NCBI GenBank assembly: GCA_965230065.1 | Contig: OZ245942.1 | Span: 4,712,001-4,776,000 of the forward strand | Direction: 5' to 3' | Source: G965230065 sp965230065 | GTDB taxonomy: Bacteria > Bacteroidota > Bacteroidia > Cytophagales > Cyclobacteriaceae | DNA length: 64,000 nucleotides | Shown here: in pieces, positions 24,068 to 32,338 of the stretch | Position numbering within the stretch: the first letter of the stretch is position 1 | Layout: each line of letters opens with the position of its first letter | Position numbers and translations under genes: made by a program | The notes under the pieces: generated by a model | What the model was told of the DNA's origin: nothing | The model's database searches: none | What the model saw: only the letters and a program-made list of their open reading frames with translations

Positions 24068-25714
24068 CTACCTTCTCAATAACAAAAACGAACCAAACTG
24101 GCTCAATCTATTGTTGAGGTGGTCGGTAAACTCAGCCCGGTAAACGTAACTTCCTTCCTGTACGGGCTGGCCACGAAATGTGCCGTCCCATCCATTATCC
24201 AGAGAGTTAGAAGTAAAAATGAGTTCTCCCCACTGATTATAAATTTTAAATTCAATTTCGTTCACCAAATCGCTCTTCCCTGTAAATACGTCGTTTAGTC
24301 CATCATCGTTGGGAGTAAATGCCGTAGGGAAGTAAATAGTTACCTGTGAAGGTACCTCCAGGCATACCGTTTCACTATCTGCTGATTCGTTCCCACAAGA
24401 GTCCAGATACGTAATGATGTAACAATATTCCACATCCGGGGTCACCGTGTTATCAGCGTAAGAGTTGGTCGTTACCGAGTCCATACGGGTGAAGTTTCCT
24501 CCTGCTTCCGATCGGTTGATGTAGTATAAACTTGCCGACTGCCCGTGCCAGTCCAACTGCAAAGCGGAACCTTCCACCAGGGCGGTAAAATTATCAACAG
24601 GCGGGGAAATATCAGTAGAAATGGCCGTGATATTTCTCTCTTCCGAAATGGAAGTGCCGCCCGCGTTGGTAGTGGCGGTAATTTGGTAAGTGTAATCTGT
24701 TTGGCAAACCACAGCCGGATCGGTCAGCGAAGTGGTATTGGGATTATTGATGTTGGTCAGCGAGTTGCCATCTTTGCGTATGGCAAACCCCGTAATATTG
24801 CTGTTGTCGGTATTCCAATTTAGCACGTTTTGCTGGTTTTCGGCAGTAATATCCATTACGATACTGCAAATGGTATTTGAAGGCAAATTCCGGTTTTCAT
24901 CGCAGGCATTGACGGCCGTAATCCTGAAGCAATAGAAATTATTGCGGGTATCCAGTCCATTTAAGGTGTAGCTTGTCGTAGCATTATCCAGTACAGTTTC
25001 TTCTGCAAAATTACTGTTTCCGTTTTGTGCTACTTCCAGCCTGTAAATTATGTTGGGATTTAAGTTATTAAAATTTACTTCAATGCTGCTTTCATCAAGC
25101 ACGGCCACCTGGGTCAGTTGGGCAGCCTGTAAATTATTGATGGTGGTAATGTTTTGTGTAACCACCCCACAGTCGCCGTTATAAGCATTATCAAAAAGCC
25201 CTTGAATTTGCAGGGAATAATTGCCTTGTGCGGCATAAATATGCTGTAAGGAAGTTGCTGTTACCGTATCCTGCTCACTTCCGTCTCCATAATCAATGGC
25301 AAATCGATCATAATACGTATCGGTGATGTTGATGAAAATGCCATTGGCTTCGCAGTTGGCTACGGTAAACTCGGGTGGTTGCGGTTCCAAGACTTCAATG
25401 ACAAGTGTATCGGTCCTGGGCGTAACATTTTGGATTACCTGCAAAATGGTGTACTCACCGGGCGTGTTGTAAGTATGTGTAGTAACATTGACTGGGTTTA
25501 CCGGGTTTCCCGGCACATATTCATAATCATATACCCGGGTCAGCGTTGGGTCAAGGCCGTCAATTTCGGTAATTTCAATAGTCAGAGGGGCGCAGCCTTT
25601 TACATAATTTGCTTCAAAACGTCCGCCATTACTTGTTCCACTTTGCCCAAGCAAATGGGTAGTTGTAATAAAAAGCAGAAAAATGGCTGGAACGATATAT
25701 CGGCTCAAGGTCAA
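24068..25714 (-). CDS. T9SS type B (gliding-motility CTD) protein with PKD/FN3-like domains
   Basis: Secreted protein of about 548 residues. The N-terminal hydrophobic signal (IVPAIFLLFITTTHLLGQ) is followed by a PKD-like domain (GCAPLTIEITEI) and three or four fibronectin-III-like segments. The C-terminus has the CHU_C/type B sorting domain: YFPTAFTPNDDGLNDVF, FKIYNQWGELIF, GWDGTFRGQPVQEGSYVY. No in-frame ATG precedes the signal; the frame opens at 25768 and the first good codons are TTG at 25714 or 25708, so the start is uncertain. It is likely a surface adhesin or structural protein. It precedes ybaB on the same strand with a gap of about 107 bp. Confidence 0.8.
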   Translation of the reverse strand: MTLSRYIVPAIFLLFITTTHLLGQSGTSNGGRFEANYVKGCAPLTIEITEIDGLDPTLTRVYDYEYVPGNPVNPVNVTTHTYNTPGEYTILQVIQNVTPRTDTLVIEVLEPQPPEFTVANCEANGIFINITDTYYDRFAIDYGDGSEQDTVTATSLQHIYAAQGNYSLQIQGLFDNAYNGDCGVVTQNITTINNLQAAQLTQVAVLDESSIEVNFNNLNPNIIYRLEVAQNGNSNFAEETVLDNATTSYTLNGLDTRNNFYCFRITAVNACDENRNLPSNTICSIVMDITAENQQNVLNWNTDNSNITGFAIRKDGNSLTNINNPNTTSLTDPAVVCQTDYTYQITATTNAGGTSISEERNITAISTDISPPVDNFTALVEGSALQLDWHGQSASLYYINRSEAGGNFTRMDSVTTNSYADNTVTPDVEYCYIITYLDSCGNESADSETVCLEVPSQVTIYFPTAFTPNDDGLNDVFTGKSDLVNEIEFKIYNQWGELIFTSNSLDNGWDGTFRGQPVQEGSYVYRAEFTDHLNNRLSQFGSFLLLRR

Positions 25715-25845
25715 AACCAGGTCAAGAATAGTTATTGTTGGTATTTTCGTTGGTACGTTGCAACATCAGCAATCTGGCCCTTCAGGCCAAATCAATGAAA
25801 GTTACAATGATAACGCACACAAAGCACAAAAACTTGTGCCATAGG

Positions 25846-27219
25846 TCAGTTTTTCAGTTGGGCGATGATAGCGTCCAGCGAAAGTTGCTCTTGTTTTCCT
25901 GTGCGCATATTCTTAAAACCATAGGCTGCCGCCGCGATTTCTTCCGGGCCGGCCATAAGTACAAAAGGGATGCTGTTTTTGTCGGCATACCCAAATTGTT
26001 TTTTCAACTTTACGGCATCGGGGTAAATTTCAGCGTGCAGCCCGGCCTCCCTGAGTTGGGTGAGTAAGCCCATGGCATGCCGGGCCGATTTCTCATCAAA
26101 ATTGATAATCAGGATTTGGGTGCCGTTCATTTGTCCGGCAGGGAAAAGCTGAAGTTCTTCCATCACGTCGTATATCCTGTCTACCCCAAAAGAGATGCCC
26201 ACGCCCGATACGTCCGGCAGTCCAAAAACGCCCGTGAGGTTGTCGTACCGTCCGCCACCGCTCACGCTGCCGATTTTTACATTGTTCACTTTTACTTCGA
26301 AAATAGTTCCGGTATAGTACGATAACCCCCGGGCCAGGGTAATGTCAAATTGCAGTTTGTCAACGCTTTTTTCCGGTGATAATGAGCTTACCAAAGCTAA
26401 TATTTCCCGTACTTCCGCTATTCCTTTTTTTCCGGTATCCGAATCTTTTACAATTTCTTCCGCGGTTTGCACCACTTCCCCGATATTGCCGCTTACGTTG
26501 AGTATCGGGGTTAGCTTTGCAAGGGCTTCTTCAGAAAAACCCTTTTCCCTGAGTTCATCCAGCACTTTTTCTGTGCCTATTTTGTCGAGTTTATCTATGG
26601 CCACAAACAAGTCATTTTCTTTGCCTTGCGCGCCTATGGCTTCGGCAATACCGGTGAGCACTTTCCGGTTGTTAATTTTGATAGAATAATCGGCAATGCC
26701 CAGTTTTTCAAAAACCTCTGAAATCATGAGGGCAATCTCTGCCTCGCAAACGAGGGAACTGGTGCCCACCACGTCGGCATCGCACTGGTAAAACTCCCGG
26801 TAGCGGCCTTTCTGGGGGCGGTCGGCCCGCCACACGGGTTGTATCTGGTAACGCTTAAACGGAAAAGTAATTTCGTGCTGGTTCATCACCACATAGCGGG
26901 CAAAAGGCACGGTGAGGTCGTAACGCAATCCTTTTTCGGCGATTTTGGGCAAAAGGGTTTTGGCACCTGCTTCAAATTCGCTGGAAGAAACTTTGGATAA
27001 ATAATCGCCTGAATTCAGGATTTTATACAAAAGCTGGTCGCCTTCATCCCCGTATTTTCCGGTAAGCACCGAAAGGCTTTCCATGCTGGGTGTCTCCAGG
27101 GGCTGAAAGCCAAACTTCTGAAAGACAGACTTAATGGTATCAAAAATAAAATTTCTTTTGGCCATTTGCACCGGCCCAAAATCACGTGTTCCTTTCGGTA
27201 ATGAAGGTTTTTGAGACAT
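25846..27219 (-). CDS. hisS: histidyl-tRNA synthetase
   Basis: Charges tRNA-His with histidine; class II synthetase of 457 residues. Motifs include KGTRDFGP at the start, LTVPFARYV, the motif 2 region RPQKGRYREFYQCDADVVG, the histidine-specific LARGLSYYTGTIFEV, and motif 3 SGGGRYDNL followed by VSGVGISFGVDR. A C-terminal anticodon-binding domain covers about 370-457. Start at ATG 27219. A minus-strand promoter box lies about 95 bp upstream within repeat copy A. Essential housekeeping gene that forms the left border of the accessory island. Confidence 0.95.
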   Translation of the reverse strand: MSQKPSLPKGTRDFGPVQMAKRNFIFDTIKSVFQKFGFQPLETPSMESLSVLTGKYGDEGDQLLYKILNSGDYLSKVSSSEFEAGAKTLLPKIAEKGLRYDLTVPFARYVVMNQHEITFPFKRYQIQPVWRADRPQKGRYREFYQCDADVVGTSSLVCEAEIALMISEVFEKLGIADYSIKINNRKVLTGIAEAIGAQGKENDLFVAIDKLDKIGTEKVLDELREKGFSEEALAKLTPILNVSGNIGEVVQTAEEIVKDSDTGKKGIAEVREILALVSSLSPEKSVDKLQFDITLARGLSYYTGTIFEVKVNNVKIGSVSGGGRYDNLTGVFGLPDVSGVGISFGVDRIYDVMEELQLFPAGQMNGTQILIINFDEKSARHAMGLLTQLREAGLHAEIYPDAVKLKKQFGYADKNSIPFVLMAGPEEIAAAAYGFKNMRTGKQEQLSLDAIIAQLKN

Positions 27220-27310
27220 TAATTAGTTGCTTGTTTATAGTTTTTAGTTTGTTGTTAAAAAACTTTAAACACCAAACATTAAACTTTGAACTGACATTAA
27301 TTTAAGGGTG
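27220..27310. other. AAAC-rich leader of hisS
   Basis: Low-complexity stretch which on the minus strand reads as repeated AAACT/AAAAC units directly before the hisS ATG. A similar tract precedes ybaB at 23961-24030. Confidence 0.4.
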
Positions 27311-27318
27311 CAAAGGTA
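27311..27318 (-). promoter_or_regulatory. candidate -7 box of hisS
   Basis: The minus strand reads TACCTTTG, a full match to TAnnTTTG. No TTTG at the -33 spacing (GCTG instead). It overlaps the end of direct repeat copy A. Confidence 0.4.
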
Positions 27319-27380
27319 TTTACTTCCTGATTGAAATCAGCGGGTTGGGGGAGGTTTTGTGAAAATTACCGGGGGTTTGG
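27317..27380. repeat. direct repeat copy A flanking the HEPN/MNT pair
   Basis: This 64-bp stretch (TATTTACTTCCTGATTG, then GAAATCAGCGGGTTGG and TTTTGTGAAAATTACC) is repeated with some changes at 28259-28320. The two copies bracket the toxin-antitoxin pair in the same orientation. Confidence 0.65.
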
Positions 27381-27478
27381 CTAAACCTTAAGTTGATAAC
27401 CGCGGAGGTATCTTCTGCTCAGGGTGTGGTTGAAAAGGATAGGTGCCTATCGTTTGAAGGTGGGCGACAGCTAATTTT

Positions 27479-27901
27479 TTATTTTAGTAAATAGTTGAGA
27501 TGGCGATAATGAGGCGTGTTAACTGCTTTTTCTAATAACTTCCGATCAAATATAATTTTGTCCAGCATTTTAATTAACTCTTCTTTTAGGTCAGGCAAGT
27601 AATTTTCAATAATATCAAATGATATGTTAGGGTCTATGCTTCGGTAATCATGAGCTATTCGGTTTCTTAAACCAGCTATCAGGTGCCAAGGAATTGAGGG
27701 GTGCTCATTCTGTAAATCATCATTAACCTTTTTAGTCTCTTCACCAATCACTAAGAGCAGAATTTGGCAGGCGTTAAAATTCATTTGGTCATTAAGCTCA
27801 TAGAAATCGTCGGCATTATCTACGTCTTTTGTATAAAGAAGTATTTTTTCAATAGCCTCAAGAATCGTTAAAATGTAAGTCAGGTTCTTTTTTTCATACA
27901 T
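27479..27901 (-). CDS. hepT: HepT-like HEPN toxin (DUF86)
   Basis: HEPN-domain RNase toxin of 140 residues, all-helical. It carries the catalytic RX4HXY motif in GLRNRIAHDYRS near residue 78. HepT toxins are held inactive by the MntA antitoxin, which AMPylates the tyrosine of this motif in characterised pairs. The gene overlaps the 3' end of mntA by 8 bp (same strand), the usual order antitoxin then toxin. Low GC relative to hisS and its position between direct repeats suggest transfer. Confidence 0.85.
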   Translation of the reverse strand: MYEKKNLTYILTILEAIEKILLYTKDVDNADDFYELNDQMNFNACQILLLVIGEETKKVNDDLQNEHPSIPWHLIAGLRNRIAHDYRSIDPNISFDIIENYLPDLKEELIKMLDKIIFDRKLLEKAVNTPHYRHLNYLLK

Positions 27902-28193
27902 AGATTACTGTTTTATGAATTTCATCTTCAACAATGGGGTTAATGTATTTCTGATTAACAAGGTCTACTTTGTCGATATTTAGTATATCTCTTAAGTAAG
28001 CTTCCAAATGATGAATTTCTTTTAACCCAAACCGCTTTCCTTTCTTCAATTCATAAATTAAGTCAATATCACTTTCTTCTGTAGAAGCGTTGGTTGAGAA
28101 GCTTCCGAACAATCCAATTCGTGAGATATGAAAGTTGCTTTCAAGGTTTTTTTTATTCTTTTTTAGCGTATTAATAATGAGTTCTTTGTCCAT
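27894..28193 (-). CDS. mntA: MntA-like nucleotidyltransferase antitoxin
   Basis: Minimal nucleotidyltransferase of 99 residues (from ATG 28193; the frame is open to 28235, but the internal Met, MDKELIINTL, fits the family). The active site is GLFGSFSTNASTEESDIDLI near residue 30, with GSF and the two metal-binding Asp of DID. In known pairs MntA AMPylates HepT and so neutralises it. The gene lies directly upstream of hepT with an 8-bp overlap, and a promoter -7 box at 28253-28260 is close by. Confidence 0.85.
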   Translation of the reverse strand: MDKELIINTLKKNKKNLESNFHISRIGLFGSFSTNASTEESDIDLIYELKKGKRFGLKEIHHLEAYLRDILNIDKVDLVNQKYINPIVEDEIHKTVIYV

Positions 28194-28252
28194 ATCTTTC
28201 AGGGGTTTACCAACAAAATAATAAACTTTTAACAATCATTATCGAGTTCTAT

Positions 28253-28260
28253 CAAAATTA
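28253..28260 (-). promoter_or_regulatory. candidate -7 box of the mntA-hepT operon
   Basis: The minus strand reads TAATTTTG, matching TAnnTTTG, and abuts repeat copy B exactly as the hisS box abuts copy A. Predicted leader about 50 nt. Confidence 0.4.
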
Positions 28261-28320
28261 TTTACTTCTTGAATGAAATCAGCAGGTTGGTGGGTGTTTT
28301 GTGAAAATAACCAGGGTTGG
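28259..28320. repeat. direct repeat copy B flanking the HEPN/MNT pair
   Basis: Counterpart of 27317-27380: TATTTACTTCTTGAATG, then GAAATCAGCAGGTTGG and TTTTGTGAAAATAACC. The copies are alike over about 60 bp with scattered substitutions, so the duplication is not recent. Confidence 0.65.
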
Positions 28321-28450
28321 GTAGGGGCTGCTTTGAGTAATAAGCAGAAAACTGCCTTTGGTTGGGTGGGATAGGTGAAAGTAACTTGAAAGGGTTACTG
28401 GGCTGTTTGCCACCATAGCTGTCAGGCTAATCCTCAAAATTCTCCATGGG

Positions 28451-28534
28451 CTGTGTCCGCACAGCACACACGGAAATTGCAAGGTTTGTGAGGACCAGCA
28501 GTCGCCACTGCGGGCCACGGCGGCTCAAACCTTG
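28451..28534. repeat. cluster of nested hairpins
   Basis: Perfect short palindromes follow each other: CTGTG/CACAG (28451-28464), then an outer arm CAAGGTTTG 28480-28488 pairing with CAAACCTTG 28526-28534, enclosing GCAGT/ACTGC (28498-28511). It lies in the gene-free stretch beyond the true end of the DUF1801 gene. It looks like an interspersed palindromic repeat; function unknown. Confidence 0.5.
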
Positions 28535-28601
28535 GGAAAAGATTGAACTTGTCTTAAAGATTGTTTTAATATTTCCACTTTGCATCTCTTTCTTCCACAT
28601 C

Positions 28602-28933
28602 CTACGTTCTATATTCTGCAATCCTCCGAATAAGCTCCTTTGGCAAAGGTTTGTCATAGCAAAATTGAATAGAATCTTTTTTTTTACGGTATAACCCGAT
28701 AGTTCTTCTTCTAATGGCCTTAGGGCAGATCTGGTCGGAATAAAGCTCAAATGAGATTTATGTGCTGAATAGGCAAAGAGAATTGTTTTTGATTCAAATA
28801 CCGGTTTCCCCCATTTCAGTCCTTTGTTTGCCTTTGGCGCTACATTGCTTAGAAGGGCGCGCATTTCTTTTAACTTTTCCTGTGCTTTTTCCGGCGCAAC
28901 TTTAATATACTCATCGACAGGTTTCGGTTTCAT
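28602..28933 (-). pseudogene. DUF1801 (YdhG-like) gene with -1 frameshift in an A9 tract
   Basis: The product starts as a normal small DUF1801 protein (MKPKPVDEYIKVAPEKAQEKL, then KGLKWGKPVF and LSGYTVKKK). At a run of nine A (minus strand; 28677-28685) the frame changes and a foreign tail runs on to 28427. Adding one A restores DSIQFCYDKPLPKELIRRIAEYRT and a stop at 28602-28604, which is the usual family ending, giving about 110 residues. So either the gene is broken, or the tract is a slippage/phase-variation site, or the base run is a sequencing error. DUF1801 folds are iron-chaperone-like; function is not established. Confidence 0.75.
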
Positions 28934-28964
28934 TTTTAGTATTCTTAAAGGTTATTTAAATGAC

Positions 28965-29097
28965 GCACAACGTACCGTGTAAACGGTGTGCGGTGAGCGA
29001 GCCGGGTCGCGTCGACCGTGGCTTAAGTTAACAAAAAGGACTTGCCCCGCCAACAACCGTGAACCAGCATACCGCTTTAGCACACATTGTTGTGTAC
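28965..29097. repeat. attC-like palindromic site (candidate)
   Basis: Outer arms GCACAACG (28965-28972) and GTTGTGTAC (29089-29097) resemble integron attC core boxes RYYYAAC/GTTRRRY, though not perfectly. Inside, GTGTGCGGT (28986-28994) pairs with ACCGC-TTTAG-CACAC (29071-29085), leaving a 5-nt bulge as in attC sites. Total length about 133 bp is within the known attC range. It lies exactly between two same-strand genes. An interspersed Bacteroidota palindrome is the main alternative. Confidence 0.4.
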
Positions 29098-29101
29098 AGC
29101 T

Positions 29102-29734
29102 TTATTCTTCATAGTCATAGGTTAAATGATTCATCCAAGAGGTTAACTTAGTTTGGATCAATTCAATTAAATCGCGAAGCTTTTCTAAATCAACTTCTAC
29201 ATTTTTAAAGTTTTCTGAATAGAAGTGATTCTCATACTTTTTTGAGAAAGGATATCTAGAAAAATCCATTTTATCATCCTGTGGAGTTGATTTAACCTTA
29301 TTATGAAGGTCTGAAATATACTCTTCCAGCTCTATTAAATTTTTCTTAAAGTCGTTCAAACCTTTTTGCCCCTTTAAGTCCTTTACTCGGGCTTTTAAGG
29401 TATTAAATAGCTGTTGCAAATTGTGTGTTCCTTCAACCTTTATATGATTACCCAAAAGTAAATTTACTTTATGGGTAATTGACTTTAAGCATAATTCTAT
29501 GGCATGATTAAAGCATGTTAGGATAGGAAACACCAATATATCACCTTTTTTATCTCTATTGTCTGTTAATACGCTTTCAGCAAGTTGTTTTGCAGCAATA
29601 AAATATCCTTCGGACATATTGAATAGATTTCTCGTATCTCCAGAATCCATCCGCCAATTCAGAAATGCTATTTTATCAATTATTTCATTTCTTGAAAATA
29701 TAGACTTGTATGTCGAAGTGTTTTCTGAACTCAT
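29102..29734 (-). CDS. hypothetical, mainly helical protein
   Basis: An unrecognised protein of 210 residues from the ATG at 29734 (the frame is open to 29788, but that start would include the palindromic GTACACAAC motif). It is helix-rich, with CFNHAIELCLKSITHKVN near residue 80 and THNLQQLFNTLKARV near 105, a pattern seen in HEPN-like helical folds, but no RX4-6H motif is visible. It is bracketed by inverted 9-bp sequences (29089-29097 and 29754-29762), as a cassette would be. Function unknown; a stress or defence role would be guesswork. Confidence 0.55.
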   Translation of the reverse strand: MSSENTSTYKSIFSRNEIIDKIAFLNWRMDSGDTRNLFNMSEGYFIAAKQLAESVLTDNRDKKGDILVFPILTCFNHAIELCLKSITHKVNLLLGNHIKVEGTHNLQQLFNTLKARVKDLKGQKGLNDFKKNLIELEEYISDLHNKVKSTPQDDKMDFSRYPFSKKYENHFYSENFKNVEVDLEKLRDLIELIQTKLTSWMNHLTYDYEE

Positions 29735-29753
29735 TAAAAAAGGTTTTGAAATT

Positions 29754-29763
29754 GTACACAACG
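29754..29763. repeat. half-site matching the attC-like outer arm
   Basis: GTACACAACG is a perfect inverted match to GTTGTGTAC at 29089-29097, on the other side of the hypothetical gene. The remainder of a second site is not seen before the next gene. Confidence 0.4.
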
Positions 29764-29836
29764 ATTGTATAGACGCTACCGCTCCCACTACTCACTGACG
29801 TATTTTATAAGAAGTATAAAAGACACACTATTCTTC

Positions 29837-32065
29837 TCACTCCTCCACCGCATAATCTTCATTGGGATTGAAGTCTTTGAAGGTTTTTTTGATGTTGTTG
29901 TCTGAAGCTTTTTTGTTGGTGCTCCAGTTGCTGTCGAGGCCCAGCTTGGGCAGGTTTTTCATGTTGGTTAGCTCAATGAGTTTTTTCAGTTCGGTAGAAA
30001 AATCTTTATTCCTCCGGCTGGAGGATAAGGCATATTTTGCTGCAAAAATATCACCCTGCACCTGCAATTCATTTAATTTTTGCACCACATAACTCAGTTG
30101 CTCCATCACATCGCTGGGGGTGGTGCCAATCACATGGCTGGCTTCCAGCGTACCCAGGGTCATAGAGGCTGTGCCTCCAATGCCCGAAGTTATTTTTTGG
30201 GTGTCATCTTCCAAAAATACAGGTGAAAGTCCGGTAACTGCCCCCAAAGAAGCAGTAGTGATTGCCCGGGTTTGTTTTCCTTTTTTTGATTTTTTATATC
30301 TTTTTCTTAAGTCTTTTTCTTTGTCCTGAAGTTCTTCCATAAGCTCCCAAACCCGTACCAGCCCGGTGCGGTACTGGCTGTATAGCAGGCGGTCTTTTTC
30401 TACCAGGTTCTCCGCGTCTTTCACAGTTACGGTTATAGGCTTTTCGCTCCGGTGGTTGGTTTTGTCTACTACGAAAAACACGATGTTGAAGGAAGCGGTT
30501 TCGCCGGGTTCAGTAAAAAAGTCGTAGCCGGGGGTCCACACAAATTCATACTGAATTTCATCATTTTTCACCAGGGCACTTTTGGGTACATCGCTGTTTT
30601 CTGAAACAAAGTCAAAAGCCAGAATATCCTCCTCACCGTTGGGGTCAGAAAGATAAAACTTTAGGTTTAGGGTTTCGTCTTCATTGATGGCATACTCATT
30701 TTCGTTGGGGATGACCGAAATTTCAGGGGGTAAATCAACCTCAGAAGCCTGTATGCGGATTACGCCTTCGGTTTGGTCTTTGTGAGGCTGGTCTTCCACA
30801 ATGAAGGGCAGCATGAGAGGTTCTTCACGCAATCGGTTAAACTGACTCCTGGAAGGTTTCCAGGTTAATTCCCCACTACCACTCAGGTTCAGTCCTTGTG
30901 GCATTTGAGATAATACCGGTTTGAAAACCAGGGGGTCGCCGTCTTCGTCATAAATGGCATCGTATCCGCCCAGACGGAATGTATTTGCTACATCGTATTG
31001 TACATAAAAGATGGGCAGTTCTTTTACCACAGGAAAACGGTTGCTATGGTTTACAATAAAAGTAACTTCTTTCGTGGCTGATTGCCCTTCGTTGTCTTTT
31101 ACCTCAAAAATTACCTGAATTGCTTTGCGTTCTTCAAGGCGGCCCACCAGGTCGTAATCTGGTTGCCAGGCAAAGTTACCTTGTGTGTCAAAAGTAATTC
31201 CTTGCAGGTTTCCTTTAAGGATACTAAAGGAGTAGCCTTGGGAGGCTGCGCCTCCGGTAGCTCTGATGGTAAAGGTTTTGGCTTCACCTTCCCTGAAAAT
31301 ATTCCAACCGGAAGTGGTGGGCATCACCAGTTTTAGCGGATCGGCCGCTGGAACGGTATCCGGAGTGGTTTCAGGCTGGGGAACTGCTGTTTGTGCTGTT
31401 TCAGGTTCTGCAACCAATACAACTTCCAATTTTCCAAAAACCTGTTCTTTGTATTCTTTGTTGCTGGCCCTGATATCTATGGAAAGCGGACTTGCCTTCA
31501 GTTGCTCCACCTGCGTTTCGGTGGGTGTCCAAATGACTTCTCCGGTTTTTGAAATTTCCATGCCTTCCGGCAGGGTGCCCGGGCGGTAATCAAACTCTAC
31601 GTTTTCGGTGAATTCTTCAATCTCAATTTGAAAACGGTTTTCTGTTCCGGGATTTACTTCAAAAAGTGCTGATAAGCTATCCGGTAGTAAGTCACTTTGT
31701 TGCACTACAATATCTGCCTGTCGGCTGGTACTTTCACCTCCTTTGTTGGTTACTTCAAAAATGAATGAAATATTTTTCTCTTTTTCTTTAGCAGGAACAA
31801 TCCCGTATCCGGGCGTCCAGGCAAAATTGCCCAGGGAATCGAAAGAGATACCTTCTTCAATTTCTGAAAGCATATTAAAGATATAGTCTTTACTGAGGCC
31901 ACCTTTTGCCTGTAGCTTAAACTGAAGCCATTCCCCTTCCTTCACCACGTTCCAGTTGTCTTCCTGAGGAAAAATAAGTTGTAGTTCTTCTGTATTTTGG
32001 GATTGTGCAACAGTATGTACTCCCAATAGCAAACAAATGCCGAAAAATATTCTTAATCTTATCAT
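29837..32065 (-). CDS. secreted protein with repeated Ig-like (He_PIG/cadherin-like) domains
   Basis: Exported protein of 742 residues from the ATG at 32065, which starts a clean signal peptide (MIRLRIFFGICLLLGVHTVAQSQ); the longer frame to 32149 would cover the promoter box at 32114. At least five Ig-like units of about 100 residues follow, each with an FAWTPGYG- or WTPTETQ-like strand and IVFEVKDNEGQSATKEV-type edges, typical of putative-Ig (He_PIG) repeats. The last 180 residues are helical and polar (KEKDLRKRYKKSKKGKQ) with no sorting domain. Function unknown; periplasmic or surface scaffold is likely. Confidence 0.7.
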   Translation of the reverse strand: MIRLRIFFGICLLLGVHTVAQSQNTEELQLIFPQEDNWNVVKEGEWLQFKLQAKGGLSKDYIFNMLSEIEEGISFDSLGNFAWTPGYGIVPAKEKEKNISFIFEVTNKGGESTSRQADIVVQQSDLLPDSLSALFEVNPGTENRFQIEIEEFTENVEFDYRPGTLPEGMEISKTGEVIWTPTETQVEQLKASPLSIDIRASNKEYKEQVFGKLEVVLVAEPETAQTAVPQPETTPDTVPAADPLKLVMPTTSGWNIFREGEAKTFTIRATGGAASQGYSFSILKGNLQGITFDTQGNFAWQPDYDLVGRLEERKAIQVIFEVKDNEGQSATKEVTFIVNHSNRFPVVKELPIFYVQYDVANTFRLGGYDAIYDEDGDPLVFKPVLSQMPQGLNLSGSGELTWKPSRSQFNRLREEPLMLPFIVEDQPHKDQTEGVIRIQASEVDLPPEISVIPNENEYAINEDETLNLKFYLSDPNGEEDILAFDFVSENSDVPKSALVKNDEIQYEFVWTPGYDFFTEPGETASFNIVFFVVDKTNHRSEKPITVTVKDAENLVEKDRLLYSQYRTGLVRVWELMEELQDKEKDLRKRYKKSKKGKQTRAITTASLGAVTGLSPVFLEDDTQKITSGIGGTASMTLGTLEASHVIGTTPSDVMEQLSYVVQKLNELQVQGDIFAAKYALSSSRRNKDFSTELKKLIELTNMKNLPKLGLDSNWSTNKKASDNNIKKTFKDFNPNEDYAVEE

Positions 32066-32113
32066 ATAATGGTTAAAAATAGCAGTTTCATCGTCGGGTA
32101 AATAAAAAAATTG

Positions 32114-32121
32114 CAAATGTA
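32114..32121 (-). promoter_or_regulatory. candidate -7 box for the Ig-like protein gene
   Basis: The minus strand reads TACATTTG, matching TAnnTTTG, and gives a leader of about 40 nt to the ATG at 32065, which supports that start. Confidence 0.4.
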
Positions 32122-32338
32122 ATACCATACGAAGGTAATGAATATGCATGAATTTCTTAAGCGCCTGTTAATTACCGCGCTCTATTCAACGCCATATGTA
32201 AAAGATACAATTTTTTTTCACCTTAATAAAACATTTAGCAATTTGCATGCAAAAGTTGGGAATACTTAGAAAATGCAATTTTCAGTACAAAATATTCTCG
32301 ATATTCTATTGCCGGGTATTACAAGAACGGGTGTTGGT

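Noticed and set aside
28279..28518. Minus-strand frame of 79 codons over repeat copy B and hairpins
   Set aside because: Lies in repeat sequence with no family resemblance or start signal.
28427..28601. C-terminal tail of the DUF1801 open frame
   Set aside because: It arises only from the frameshift at the A9 run and covers the hairpin cluster; it is not a real protein region.
32066..32149. Longer N-terminus of the Ig-like protein
   Set aside because: The upstream part covers a promoter box and lacks a signal peptide; the ATG at 32065 begins a clean one.
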